A DNA stretch of 64,000 nt, taken from assembly GCA_002706765.1 (NCBI GenBank), contig PAJV01000013.1, positions 367,887 through 431,886 of the forward strand, given 5' to 3'. The position numbers were made by a program, and so were the translations under genes. Positions 19,411-28,374 of this stretch are shown piece by piece. Source of the DNA: Gimesia sp. (lineage in GTDB: Bacteria; Planctomycetota; Planctomycetia; Planctomycetales; Planctomycetaceae). The first letter of the stretch is position 1, and the number at the start of each line of letters is the position of its first letter. The notes beneath the pieces were generated by a model. The model saw nothing but the letters and a program-made list of their open reading frames with translations, searched no databases and was not told where the DNA came from.

Positions 19411-21486
19411 TTATTGGGCAGGCGGAAACTCATATGTTTTCAGATTGTTCTGTTGCGCGAACGGCTTACTGGTTACGGTTGCCGTTTTCGCATTTTCATC
19501 AATGATCAGGCACATCTGATCCTGGTCTTTGACATTGAAGATGGCCTGAATGGTCTCTAATGCGGAGACCGTACCGAGGTTCATTGTCTGCCTCATGTTC
19601 TGGGTGTAACCGACCAGTTTTAAACCGGCTCCATCCAGAATGATCTTCGTTTTGGTTTCATCGGCAATATAAGCCAGAACTTCTTCCAGCGGCATGCGTT
19701 TGAAATCGACTTCGAGTTTCATCTTCAGCCGGTCCACCACCTTGTCCGGCAGTTGCGGTCCGGTTGGTCTGGGTTTGGCTTTAACGGAGAAGTCAGTGCG
19801 CGTGGATTCATCCCAGGTTAACAGGCTGGCCAGCGCCAGGTTTGGTGCCGCCCGTTCCGGGAGATTGCTGACCAACTGGGCGTAGCGCTCGCCTGATTGC
19901 TCCTGGTTGGCCATGCTGAAGGCTTTGAGCATCGCGGGAAAGCGGCCGATCACTTTACGGCTGCCGATGGTTCCCGGATTCATTTTTCGCACCCCTTGCA
20001 GCATTTCTTCAGGCAGTACATCAAGCTGTTCTTTGAGGTTAATTGCCAGTTTTCCCGGCCGAATCATCGTCGAATTGCGGAACGTCCATTCGGAATAAAA
20101 ATCATCCGCACCGAGATGCATGCTCCAGGCAACGGTCTCAACATCTTCGCCGAGCCAGTCCAGAAACTCGTTCAGAAAAGGATGTGCTTTTTCCGGAAGC
20201 AATACGTCCTGCTGTCGACGGACTTCATCGGGATCGAAGACGATGGTCAGGTGTCGATCGCGGTCTGTCTGTTTGAGGATCGATTCAATGCCAGGTGAGG
20301 TGCTGCTATCGTACTCGCGTGATTCTGCCATCTCTGCAGCCCGGAGATTTCCCGGAGGGCCGATGACATAGGTGTTTTCATCAACAATCATCGAGGAATA
20401 TTTGTCACCGGAATAGACGGGAAAACTGTAGTCGTCGAGTCGCTGGCCATCGAATTGTGCTATCAGTTCCGAGCGTTTGAGGGGCTCCGTGGGTCGGATC
20501 ACCGCGGCGTACTCGGGTGGTGCTCCCGGTGAACCCAGAATCAGATAGAAGGTCAGTTCTTCAATCTGGGCAGGTCCGGTCAGGCAGATTTCTTTGATTT
20601 TCTGTTCGGCCCAGATCCCGACCGGTCCGAGACAGGCACGAAATTCTTCGCCCTGGGAACCGGGGGCCCAGAGTGCGGCGGGGTGTAGATGAATCAGGAT
20701 CCGTGTACCAGCGGGAACATACAGCAGGCGGATCGGCGTTCCGTTTGTCGGGCTGGGAGCCACTTTGGCTGGAGGCGTATAGGTTTGAGTCGAAGCTACG
20801 GTGGAACTGGCAGCGGCAGACGGTGCCGGCGCGGGTTTAGCCGGTTTGGTGGCGATGGTCTCTTCGACCTGATCCCAGGCGAAGTAGCCGCCGACTCCGA
20901 TCAGGAGCAGGACAATCACGATGCTGGCAATCGTTACGTTTCTGCGTTTTGCATTTTTGCGGCGTAACTCACGCAACCGCGCGACGCCGGCATTTTCTGT
21001 AGACTCGACTGCGATGTCGGGAAACGCGGGACCGGTGTTTCCTGTATCGACGCCGGGAGCAGGCGTGGTGTTAATCACGGGCGGAGCGGAGGTATCAATC
21101 TGAGGCAGACCCGATGCGGGCGGCTTCACCGCGGGTTCCGGCGCAGCAGGAGGTGGTGTCACGGGATCATCGGGTACCCACTTGGCAGAAGTCCCCACGA
21201 CTGGCGTGGTGGGTTGTGCCAGTTCAATCTGAATGGATTCTTCCTGCCGGGGTGGTGCAGACGGCGGGGGGGTGACCTGTTCGATTTGCGGATCGGAGGC
21301 GGGCGGATTGTCAACAGGTGCAGTCGGGGCAGAGCGTTCACTGCTGGCGGGAGTCGTCATGGCGGGAAGTTTCAAAACAAAAGCCTGTTTACAGTTGGGG
21401 CATTTTGCTTTTTTTCCGAGCAGACTTTTATCGCGGAGCTTGAGTTTTTTTTTGCAGTGAGGGCAAGGGACAGCAATGGTTGACAT
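19411..21486 (-). CDS. Large zinc-ribbon, single-TM protein with secretin-N-like C-terminal domain
   Basis: A 691-residue protein. The zinc ribbon uses Cys8, Cys11, Cys29 and Cys32, exactly as in its downstream neighbour. Residues 45-170 are Pro-rich and probably disordered; a membrane helix lies at about 187-207 (IASIVIVLLLIGVGGYFAW). The middle, about 240-580, is a folded domain that I do not recognise. The last 100 residues (VDFKRMPLEEVLAYIADETK, then LETIQAIFNVKDQDQMCLII) match the STN/secretin N-domain pattern. It is the first gene of the pair. Similar ribbon-TM proteins are common in planctomycetes and mostly unstudied. Confidence 0.72.
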   Translation of the reverse strand: MSTIAVPCPHCKKKLKLRDKSLLGKKAKCPNCKQAFVLKLPAMTTPASSERSAPTAPVDNPPASDPQIEQVTPPPSAPPRQEESIQIELAQPTTPVVGTSAKWVPDDPVTPPPAAPEPAVKPPASGLPQIDTSAPPVINTTPAPGVDTGNTGPAFPDIAVESTENAGVARLRELRRKNAKRRNVTIASIVIVLLLIGVGGYFAWDQVEETIATKPAKPAPAPSAAASSTVASTQTYTPPAKVAPSPTNGTPIRLLYVPAGTRILIHLHPAALWAPGSQGEEFRACLGPVGIWAEQKIKEICLTGPAQIEELTFYLILGSPGAPPEYAAVIRPTEPLKRSELIAQFDGQRLDDYSFPVYSGDKYSSMIVDENTYVIGPPGNLRAAEMAESREYDSSTSPGIESILKQTDRDRHLTIVFDPDEVRRQQDVLLPEKAHPFLNEFLDWLGEDVETVAWSMHLGADDFYSEWTFRNSTMIRPGKLAINLKEQLDVLPEEMLQGVRKMNPGTIGSRKVIGRFPAMLKAFSMANQEQSGERYAQLVSNLPERAAPNLALASLLTWDESTRTDFSVKAKPRPTGPQLPDKVVDRLKMKLEVDFKRMPLEEVLAYIADETKTKIILDGAGLKLVGYTQNMRQTMNLGTVSALETIQAIFNVKDQDQMCLIIDENAKTATVTSKPFAQQNNLKTYEFPPAQ

Positions 21487-21503
21487 GAATCAGCCTGTCA
21501 GGT

Positions 21504-21821
21504 GTGGTTTCTTTAAAGTCAGTTACAGTCAGGATTAAAGCGGAAGTCAGGCGACCGCTTTTGCGCAGCACTTCTGTTTATCATACGTCGAGAGAAGCAG
21601 TGCTGCCAAGTCTTTTTGAGGCTAGTTTTGGATTCCACCGGCATTTGCTGAAGCGAAATCAGGTAGTCGCCGACCTCACCCCCGCGACTTCCTGGGATGA
21701 TAACTCGGCCAACTTCGGTAGTGATCATGTTGGTGGGGCGCATTTCGTGTTCGCCGATGGTTCCGTGCATTTTCTCTCAAGAGAACATGAATTTCACGGT
21801 ATACCAACATTTGAGCGATAA
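21504..21821 (+). pseudogene. Remnant of a DUF1559 (prepilin-like) gene, C-terminal part only
   Basis: The frame contains NFGSDHVGGAHFVFADGSVHF near its end. This matches the C-terminal block of planctomycete DUF1559 proteins (usually FGSxHxGGxxFxFxDGSVxF). The first half of the frame does not resemble the family, and the N-terminal prepilin-like cleavage site and helix of a full protein of about 300 or more residues are missing. I therefore read it as a decayed fragment. In planctomycetes such genes are often followed by a small carboxypeptidase-regulatory-like lipoprotein, which is what comes next. Confidence 0.55.
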
Positions 21822-21959
21822 AGACGACGGTAATACTGTCGAATTCCCGTAATCGGACTTCTGTAAATCGCTTTCATTCAGACGGCAGCGGCGGGAACAG
21901 CGCAGACACCTCAGCTAGATACCAGGTGGTGCTGCTTTTCCTGCCGAAGTTGATCGATT

Positions 21960-22340
21960 CTGCATTATTTCCCCGACACTAAGTACCTGCTGCCGATTCT
22001 TTTCTCAGGGACGATTCTATCTGGTTGTGAAGCCAGGTTGGAGACCCCCGAAAAGCCTGCTGATACTGCGTCCGTATCCGGAAAAGTGACTTTGAATGGC
22101 AGCCCGGTCACTTCAGGGCAGGTCGGGTTATATTCAGTCGATTATGGCACGCTTATCCAGGGTGATCTTGATAAGAAAGGGGAATTTACCATTGCAGACC
22201 CTGTGGCTCCCGGTGACTACCAGGTCTTTTTTATCGGTACGAAAGGGATGCCTGATAAATACATAAGTGAAACCTCAAGTGACTACATCGTGACTGTTAA
22301 GGATGAAGCGAATCAACTGACGATCGATATCAAGTCCTGA
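21960..22340 (+). CDS. Small lipoprotein with carboxypeptidase-regulatory-like domain; start codon unclear, possibly decayed
   Basis: The frame is open from 21954 and includes a clear lipoprotein signal, KYLLPILFSGTILSGC, just before the conserved part, yet there is no ATG, GTG or TTG upstream of it. CTG at 21960 is the longest plausible start; the codon before AAG TAC CTG is ACT (21978), where ATG would be expected. Starting at TTG 22038 would lose the signal and lipobox. The mature part, SGKVTLNGSPVTSGQVGLYS then APGDYQVFFIG, is a carboxypeptidase-regulatory-like beta-sandwich often encoded next to DUF1559 genes. With the broken neighbour upstream, the gene is probably on its way to loss. 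Confidence 0.5.
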   Translation: MHYFPDTKYLLPILFSGTILSGCEARLETPEKPADTASVSGKVTLNGSPVTSGQVGLYSVDYGTLIQGDLDKKGEFTIADPVAPGDYQVFFIGTKGMPDKYISETSSDYIVTVKDEANQLTIDIKS

Positions 22341-22371
22341 TTCGTCGGGAAACCACTGCCCTGTTCCCCGC

Positions 22372-23655
22372 TTAACCGAAGAGTCCTTTGATGACGGCAC
22401 CTCCTTCAACCAGCCTGACCGGGCGGCCGACGGGGGTGTGCAGTTCCATCTCGGCGTCCATCTGCATGGCTTTGCACATGGATTGAAACAGGTCGTCGAC
22501 CTGAACCGGGTCTTCGGTGATTTCCTGACCATTTTCGTCCGTTTTGCCGATGACCTGTCCACCTTTGATGCCGGCGCCTGCCATCAGCAGGTTAAAGTTT
22601 CTGACCCAGTGGTCACGACCGGGGGCAGGGGGGCGGGCATTGATCTTGGGAGTGCGACCGAATTCGCCCATGCAGAGTACCAGCGTTTTTTCCAGCAGTC
22701 CCCGTTGTTTGAGATCCAGCAGGAGTTGAGACAGTCCCTGGTCGACTTCCGGGGCGCGACGTTCCATGCTGCGGAAGACATTGGTGTGCATGTCCCAGCC
22801 GGTGCTGCGGACTTCCACAAACGGGACGCCTGCTTCGACCAGCCGACGGGCAACCAGCAGGCCCTGTCCGGTCTGTGATTTTCCGTAGGCTTCCTGCATG
22901 GCGGCGGGTTCATCATCGAATTGAAACGCCTTCAGCCGCGGCGAGGTCATCATCAGGTTGGCTTTCTGATAGAGTTCGCTCTGTTCCTTCACCAGCGCCG
23001 CTGCGCCCGCCTGGGCGAATTCATTCTCCTGCTGGCTGAGTAAAGCGAGCCTTCTGCGTTGCCGCAAATCAGATGTCGTGTTGACGACGTTGTCCGGCAA
23101 CATACCCGGGCGATCAATGATGAAGGGAGCCACCTGGACTCCCAGAAAGCCCGAACTCAGGGTTTGACCGATACTGACAAAATTAGGGATATCGGATTGC
23201 GGGTCTCCCAGTTCGCGGGCCACAACCGAGCCAAAGTGCGGGAACTTTTCGATGCCCATCATGCGATGTCCGGTATGCAGGTGATAGGTGCCTCGTTCGT
23301 GGGCAGCCTCTTTCCCGGTCATGGCGCGAATCACGGCGATTTCATTCATCACGCCCGCGATTTTGGGCCAGTGATGCGCGATTTCGACTCCGGGCGTCTG
23401 AGTCTGAATTTTTTTCGTTTCTCCTCCGTTGGGTGTACCCGGTTTGGGATCCCAGGTTTCCAACTGGCTGGGAGCACCGGCCAGCCAGAGCAGAATGCAG
23501 GAACGACCCTCTTTTTTCAGATCCTCGGCGTGCAGGCGAAACTGAGAGAGCAGAGACGATCCACCAACTCCCAGGGCGGCTGTCTGCAGAAAATTGCGGC
23601 GCGACAATCTGCCACTTCGATTCAGATTCAGGTGTAAGAGCGCATCGGTTTGCAT
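22372..23655 (-). CDS. DUF1501 family protein, Tat-exported
   Basis: A 427-residue protein of the DUF1501 family, distantly related to sulfatase/alkaline phosphatase folds. The N-terminus has a twin-arginine signal, SRRNFLQTAALGVGG. Family blocks are CILLWLAGAPSQLETWDPKP, ERGTYHLHTGHRM and LVLCMGEFGRTPKINA. A site AGGAACAG precedes the ATG. It follows the DUF1549/1553 gene by 26 bases on the same strand; this pairing recurs widely in planctomycetes and is thought to act in polysaccharide use, but no reaction has been shown for most members. Confidence 0.9.
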   Translation of the reverse strand: MQTDALLHLNLNRSGRLSRRNFLQTAALGVGGSSLLSQFRLHAEDLKKEGRSCILLWLAGAPSQLETWDPKPGTPNGGETKKIQTQTPGVEIAHHWPKIAGVMNEIAVIRAMTGKEAAHERGTYHLHTGHRMMGIEKFPHFGSVVARELGDPQSDIPNFVSIGQTLSSGFLGVQVAPFIIDRPGMLPDNVVNTTSDLRQRRRLALLSQQENEFAQAGAAALVKEQSELYQKANLMMTSPRLKAFQFDDEPAAMQEAYGKSQTGQGLLVARRLVEAGVPFVEVRSTGWDMHTNVFRSMERRAPEVDQGLSQLLLDLKQRGLLEKTLVLCMGEFGRTPKINARPPAPGRDHWVRNFNLLMAGAGIKGGQVIGKTDENGQEITEDPVQVDDLFQSMCKAMQMDAEMELHTPVGRPVRLVEGGAVIKGLFG

Positions 23656-23681
23656 TTGACTGTTCCTGTGTGTGGAGTCTG

Positions 23682-25283
23682 TCAGCGTTTAGTGCGAAAC
23701 TCAGTGGAATTGAGCAGAACCCAGAGCAGGTCGTCGACGGCTTCGTCGCGTTTTTCTGACTCACGCAGATAGCTGAGATTACGCTCCCGTTCGGACGGGG
23801 TCGCATGTCGGGCCAGGACATTCAGATAGAGTGACTGAACCAGATCCGTATCGGAAGGGAGGCTCAACAGCCGCTGTTTCAGTTCGCTCTGTGAGAGCCT
23901 GGTCTGCAGTTCCCGGTTATTCATCATCAGCAGTGCCTGTTGGATTGAACCTTCCAGCGCATCCTGCGGGAGGGAGGGGTTCATATCAAAGGCCTGGATG
24001 ATTTCTTTACGAATGGACGGGGCTTCTCCGATCAGGTTTTCGACCGAGTCGGCAATCACGTCGGGACGCAAACGCGCGGGTCTGACTGCGGTAAACAAGT
24101 CCGCTGCAGAGTCGCTGGTACGGATCTCGCGTTGATAAGCCTTTGAGTTCATGATCAGCCGAAAAACCCATTTGGGGTCGAAGTCTTTATAGCGAAAGTT
24201 GGCGGCGATGCGATTCACGACCGGTTTGTGAATGACTTCACTGTCAGGTCCGAGGCTGTCGACATCGTAGAAGCCATCGCCGAGGAGTTCACTCCAGATG
24301 CGATTCACATAAGCCCGCGCGAACCAGTAATTTTTGGGGTTGTAAGCCAGGTAAGCCGCGATCGAAACACGGCGTGCGTCGGCTTTCATTTCCTCGTGTG
24401 GTTTTTCGCCCAGCAAAAAGCGGGGCTGGACGACAGTCTGGACCTTGGGGTCAGTCTGGTCAGGCATTTTGTAGGTGTAAGGATGAAAAAACGCTGCCAG
24501 TTCGTGGAACTGTTCCCGCTTCCAGTTGTCGAAAGGATGGTCATGGCATTCGGCACATTTGATGCTGATGCCCATGAAAATACGGGCCGTCTGAGAGGCG
24601 AGTTCGGTAGACTTGTTTTCGCAGGCCAGCACAAAATTATTGGGACCATAATCCTGCCCATAGTCGTTACGAACCGCTTTATTCCGCTCGGGAGTTGCCG
24701 AGATCAGCATTACGGTGATGTAATCCCAGGGAGCGCCTTGATTGAACTGTTCTGCCAGCCAGTTTTCCAGTGCCTGGGGATCAACGCGGTTTTTGTTTGC
24801 TTCGCTTTCATAAAAAATCACCGAGGTCCAGTAGCGGGCCCATTTGCGTCCATACGCCGGCGATTCCAGTAATTCATCAATGAGTGCACTGCGTTTGCCC
24901 GGATGCGCATCTTTGATAAAGGCTGCTATTTTTTCCGGATCAGGTAGCTGCCCGGTCAGATCCAGCGAGGCCCTTCTGAGGAAGGTCTCATCATCCACTG
25001 GTTCTGCTAACGCCTGAGTGGCAGGCCCCAGTTCCTGTTCGAGCGCCTGATCCAGATCGGCGGAGCTGAAGTTGATCCGCTGCGCGATGCGGCGAGTGGG
25101 CATGGTCTGCCTGATGTAACCCAGCAGTTGCATTTTCTGCTCCTGGGTTTTTAACGGAGGCAAATTCAACGGCGGCGTTTTTTTTGCCGCGTTCTTTTTT
25201 GGTGCTGCCGACGAAGAGACTGAAATAATCAGACAAGTCAAGGCAACTAGAACGATCCATCGAGAAGAGGCGCGACGCTTCAT
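23682..25283 (-). CDS. DUF1549/DUF1553 family protein, secreted, compact form
   Basis: A 533-residue protein with a signal peptide (IVLVALTCLIISVSSSA, residues 9-25). The DUF1549 part includes FLRRASLDLTGQLPDPEKI, RYWTSVIFYE and SIKCAECHDHPFDNWKREQF. The DUF1553 part includes NYWFARAYVNRIWSELLGDG, FDPKWVFRLIMNSKAYQRE and the final LLWVLLNSTEF. Many relatives exceed 800 residues and carry a cytochrome or lectin-like domain; this one lacks both. The upstream gene of a DUF1549-DUF1501 pair, likely transcribed from the long gap at 25.3 kb. Confidence 0.9.
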   Translation of the reverse strand: MKRRASSRWIVLVALTCLIISVSSSAAPKKNAAKKTPPLNLPPLKTQEQKMQLLGYIRQTMPTRRIAQRINFSSADLDQALEQELGPATQALAEPVDDETFLRRASLDLTGQLPDPEKIAAFIKDAHPGKRSALIDELLESPAYGRKWARYWTSVIFYESEANKNRVDPQALENWLAEQFNQGAPWDYITVMLISATPERNKAVRNDYGQDYGPNNFVLACENKSTELASQTARIFMGISIKCAECHDHPFDNWKREQFHELAAFFHPYTYKMPDQTDPKVQTVVQPRFLLGEKPHEEMKADARRVSIAAYLAYNPKNYWFARAYVNRIWSELLGDGFYDVDSLGPDSEVIHKPVVNRIAANFRYKDFDPKWVFRLIMNSKAYQREIRTSDSAADLFTAVRPARLRPDVIADSVENLIGEAPSIRKEIIQAFDMNPSLPQDALEGSIQQALLMMNNRELQTRLSQSELKQRLLSLPSDTDLVQSLYLNVLARHATPSERERNLSYLRESEKRDEAVDDLLWVLLNSTEFRTKR

Positions 25284-25573
25284 TATGGAGAAACCTGTTT
25301 GAGAGAGGGGTAAGACAATCTGGATACAGTTGCGTCAAATACAGTGGATGATTTCAGCGTATATTCAGAATGGGAGCCTCAAGCAATGAATTCTGAGTGA
25401 ATATCAACTGATCCGGAGACTCTTACTTTATGTTACAGCGTTGTGCTTGAAGGTAAACAGAATTTGATGCAATCGGGTCAGGTAGTCTGCAGATACTTTT
25501 TCAGGAAGATGCAGATATCTATTCAGTTGAGAACGACTACAGCACTGAAATTGCGAACAAGTGTACTTTAGTA

Positions 25574-25602
25574 TTGACCGCAGATTGGATCGCATGTATA
25601 CT
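25574..25602 (+). promoter_or_regulatory. Sigma-70 type promoter for the sigma-factor gene
   Basis: TTGACC (25574-25579) and TATACT (25597-25602) are separated by exactly 17 bases. Transcription from about 25609 would give a leader of roughly 365 bases. Confidence 0.7.
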
Positions 25603-25631
25603 TATTGAGGTCTGAAGTGTCGTATGTCAAA

Positions 25632-25647
25632 TGTGAGGTATCTCACA
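25632..25647. promoter_or_regulatory. CRP/FNR-type palindrome
   Basis: TGTGA-GGTATC-TCACA is a perfect match to the CRP consensus TGTGA-N6-TCACA. It lies about 23-39 bases downstream of the expected transcription start, a place where binding would usually repress. It could also be an RNA hairpin (TGTGAG-GTAT-CTCACA) followed by CATTTTTG. Confidence 0.45.
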
Positions 25648-25973
25648 CATTTTTGTGATTTCAGGGTCAAACATGGCAGGTATTTCATGCAGAATACCGG
25701 GAAAAACGAATTAATCTGACATTCCGTCAAATTGTCATGTATGATTGTAAGTGGCTTATATGTAACGGATTAAAGATATAAAAAAAGGGGGATGTCTGAA
25801 GCGGTGCCGATATTTTGATGCAATCTTCGCTGGATTGGCTAAAATTATTTACGTGTGAACTTTTCCTTCTCAAATTCGTCTTCTATTACGTAGTAAGTGA
25901 CAGAGCCTGGAGATGAATGACGTGAAGGACACGATGGTCACCGGGAACAGTCATAAACAGAGGGTGGGGAATC

Positions 25974-27644
25974 ATGATCAGTTCAAAATACAACAATCCG
26001 GCAATCAAGCAGCTGGCAGAGCAACAGGTAAAGTATGCCCCTCGCGATGTCAAGCTGGCTCAGATCACGCGGGCTGAAGAACTACTGTCCGAAGCCGAAC
26101 AGGATCAGGAATATGCTTATCCAGAGCTCTGTCGTCAGATTACGACATACCGCTCGGAGTTGTATCCCGATCTCGTCATCTCAGGAGCCGATGTACTGCA
26201 AGATGTGCGCTGCTTCATTGAAGATCTGTCCGACAGTGCAGAGATCGAAGTCGAAGATGTTTCCGAAGAGGTTCTCACAGTGCAGGACCTGAGTAAGAAA
26301 TTCAATATATCCACCAAGACCGTAGATCGCTGGAGAGACAAGGGGCTGGTCAGTCGCCGGTTCCGGTTTAACGGGCGAAAACGGGTTGGTTTTCTGAAAT
26401 CCTCGGTGGATCGTTTCCTGCAGAAGAACCGCGGACATATTACCCGCAGCATGAACTTCAGTCAGTTGAGTGATGAAGACCGTGAAGAGATCCTGCGTCG
26501 TGCCCGACGTCTGGCCCGGTATGGCGGATGCCCTGCCGAGATCAGCCGCCGCATCGCCAGGCATATGAATCGATCTCCTGAGACGATTCGTTACACGTTG
26601 AAAAATTTTGACCGGGAGAACCCTGAGTTGGCTATTTTTCCTAATGCACCAGAGAAAATTACGGATCAGCAGAAACGCGACATTTACAACACGTTTCGGC
26701 GGGGGATCCCCGTAGAGAAACTGGCGCGGCGTTATTGTCGCACGAAGGCCAGTATCTACCGGATTATTTCAGAGGCACGGGCGGCCCGTCTGCATGCTCA
26801 GACCATCGACTACATGCACAGCGATGAGTTCGAGCAGGCCGATGCTGAGAAAGTGATTCTGGGTCCACCTCCCGAAGTCGATAAATCCAACGAAAAGGTG
26901 CGCACGCCACCCGGATTGCCTCCTTACCTGGCCAGCCTGTATTCCATTCCGCTGTTAACGCGGGAAGAAGAGGCATATTACTTCCGTAAGTTGAATTTCC
27001 TTAAATACAAGGCGTTTCAGATTCAGGAACAGCTGGATCCGAATCGTCCTAAGGCCCGGGATATGGATCAGATCGAAAAGTTGCTCGACGAAAGTACGGA
27101 CGTGAAAAACTTCCTGATTCGCAGCAACCTGCGTCTGGTCGTGTCGATCGCCAAGCGTCACATTCGTCCGGGAGGCAACTTCTTCGAAATGGTGAGTGAC
27201 GGGAATATGTCACTGATCCGTGCGATTGAAAAATTTGATTATACCAAAGGGAATAAGTTCTCAACCTACGCCAGCTGGGCGATCATGAAGAACTACGCCC
27301 GTTCCATTCCAGCCGAGTACAAAGTGCTGGACCGGTTCCGAACGGGGAACGATGAGTTGTTCTTCCAGTCGACCGACGAGCGGGAAAGTCAGTATCGTGA
27401 AGAGCTGATCAATCAGAAGCAGCATGCTGTGATTATGAGCATTCTGGATCAGCTGGATGGGCGTGAGAAAGATATTTTGATTTACCGTTATGGTCTGAAT
27501 GCCCGGAATGAGCCTCAGACCCTGGAACAGGTAGGGGATCGTTTCGGCGTGACCAAGGAGCGGATCAGGCAGCTGGAATCCCGGGCGCTGAAGAAGCTCC
27601 GCCGGATTACCCAGGTGGAACGGGTCGAGATTCCCGGAATATAG
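25974..27644 (+). CDS. Sigma-70 family RNA polymerase sigma factor with N-terminal HTH domains
   Basis: A 556-residue sigma factor. Residues 100-151 resemble a MerR/excisionase HTH (LTVQDLSKKFNISTKTVDRW). Segments 162-212 and 228-270 look like two more HTH units (RRIARHMNRSPETIRYTLKN; KLARRYCRTKASIYRIISEA). Core parts follow: region 1.2 near 313-340, region 2 near 382-446 (NLRLVVSIAKRHI, FDYTKGNKFSTYASWAIMKN), and region 4 near 486-545 (LEQVGDRFGVTKERIRQLES). Only about 40 residues lie between regions 2 and 4, so region 3 is short. GGTGGGG precedes the ATG. It is not the housekeeping RpoD, which normally has a full region 3; a planctomycete-specific alternative sigma factor is my reading. Confidence 0.85.
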   Translation: MISSKYNNPAIKQLAEQQVKYAPRDVKLAQITRAEELLSEAEQDQEYAYPELCRQITTYRSELYPDLVISGADVLQDVRCFIEDLSDSAEIEVEDVSEEVLTVQDLSKKFNISTKTVDRWRDKGLVSRRFRFNGRKRVGFLKSSVDRFLQKNRGHITRSMNFSQLSDEDREEILRRARRLARYGGCPAEISRRIARHMNRSPETIRYTLKNFDRENPELAIFPNAPEKITDQQKRDIYNTFRRGIPVEKLARRYCRTKASIYRIISEARAARLHAQTIDYMHSDEFEQADAEKVILGPPPEVDKSNEKVRTPPGLPPYLASLYSIPLLTREEEAYYFRKLNFLKYKAFQIQEQLDPNRPKARDMDQIEKLLDESTDVKNFLIRSNLRLVVSIAKRHIRPGGNFFEMVSDGNMSLIRAIEKFDYTKGNKFSTYASWAIMKNYARSIPAEYKVLDRFRTGNDELFFQSTDERESQYREELINQKQHAVIMSILDQLDGREKDILIYRYGLNARNEPQTLEQVGDRFGVTKERIRQLESRALKKLRRITQVERVEIPGI

Positions 27645-27700
27645 AAGCAGGCTCTGCTGATCCGGTCTGACTGGATCAGTTTAGTGAGTTCTCCCCTTGA

Positions 27701-27738
27701 GCAGGCATGGCTGTTGTGAGCCGTGCCTGCTTTTTTTT
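27701..27738 (+). terminator. Rho-independent terminator after sigma-factor gene
   Basis: GCAGGCATGGCT (27701-27712) pairs with AGCCGTGCCTGC (27719-27730) with one G-U pair, followed by eight T (27731-27738). It lies 56 bases after the stop. Confidence 0.92.
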
Positions 27739-28098
27739 ACGGTCTGTCCGAACCTCCTTCCGGATTTTCTTCTCTGAAAAACAGTCCTTTAGCGGTTGGC
27801 TCATTGAACTTAGCATACGAAGCGTTTAAGGTTGGTTTTTTCCAGCAAAATAGAGCGATGGCGAGGACAGAAAAGCAGATTGTTTCGAGATGGAAAATCT
27901 TAGGCCGTATAGGCATACAGCATTAAGAAAAGATAACAATTTTTCCAATCAGCCAGGCGTTCACACTTGCAAGCAAGTGCCTGATTGCTATATTGAGCTG
28001 CTTACTGAGTATCGGCGGGGAAAGTACCTCTTTAGCCAGGCGAGTTGTTCAGGTTGCATGAGGCTTGAAGCCTGTTAGCTTAGTTTTCAGGTCAACAG
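27739..28098. other. Intergenic region before the tRNA-tuf cluster, with nested inverted repeat
   Basis: No gene seen. An inner palindrome CACTTGC-AA-GCAAGTG (27964-27979) is nested within AATCAG/CTGATT arms (27947-27952 and 27981-27986). A possible weak promoter, TTGCAT (28054) and TAGCTT (28076) with 16-base spacing, sits just before the first tRNA. Confidence 0.45.
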
Positions 28099-28171
28099 GC
28101 TAGCGTAGCTCAATCGGCAGAGCATCGGTTTTGTAAACCGAAGGTTGTGGGTTCGATTCCCACCGCTAGCT
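28099..28171 (+). tRNA. tRNA-Thr (anticodon UGU)
   Basis: The 73-base cloverleaf has acceptor arms GCTAGCG/CGCTAGC, a D arm with AGCTCAATCGGCAGAGC, an anticodon loop TTTGTAA (anticodon TGT) and a T arm with GGTTCGATTCC. The discriminator is T and no CCA is encoded. It is the first of four tRNAs before tuf. Confidence 0.96.
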
Positions 28172-28253
28172 CTTTTGCCTGGATTGCCACAAAAAAATAA
28201 TTAGTTAACGTGTTTGTGGTGTTAGGTTTGTAAAATCCAGCTTCGGCTGGTTG

Positions 28254-28335
<82 letters not shown>

Positions 28336-28374
28336 TTATATAAATGTTGGAGTTTGACTGAGTCACAGTGCAGT

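Larger units (their letters stand above)
25284..25973. other. Long AT-rich regulatory gap between DUF1549 gene and sigma factor
   Basis: 690 bases with no credible gene. It carries a consensus-like promoter (25574-25602), a CRP-type palindrome (25632-25647) and then about 300 bases of AT-rich leader before the sigma-factor start. It must also hold the promoter for the divergent DUF1549/DUF1501 operon. Confidence 0.6.
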
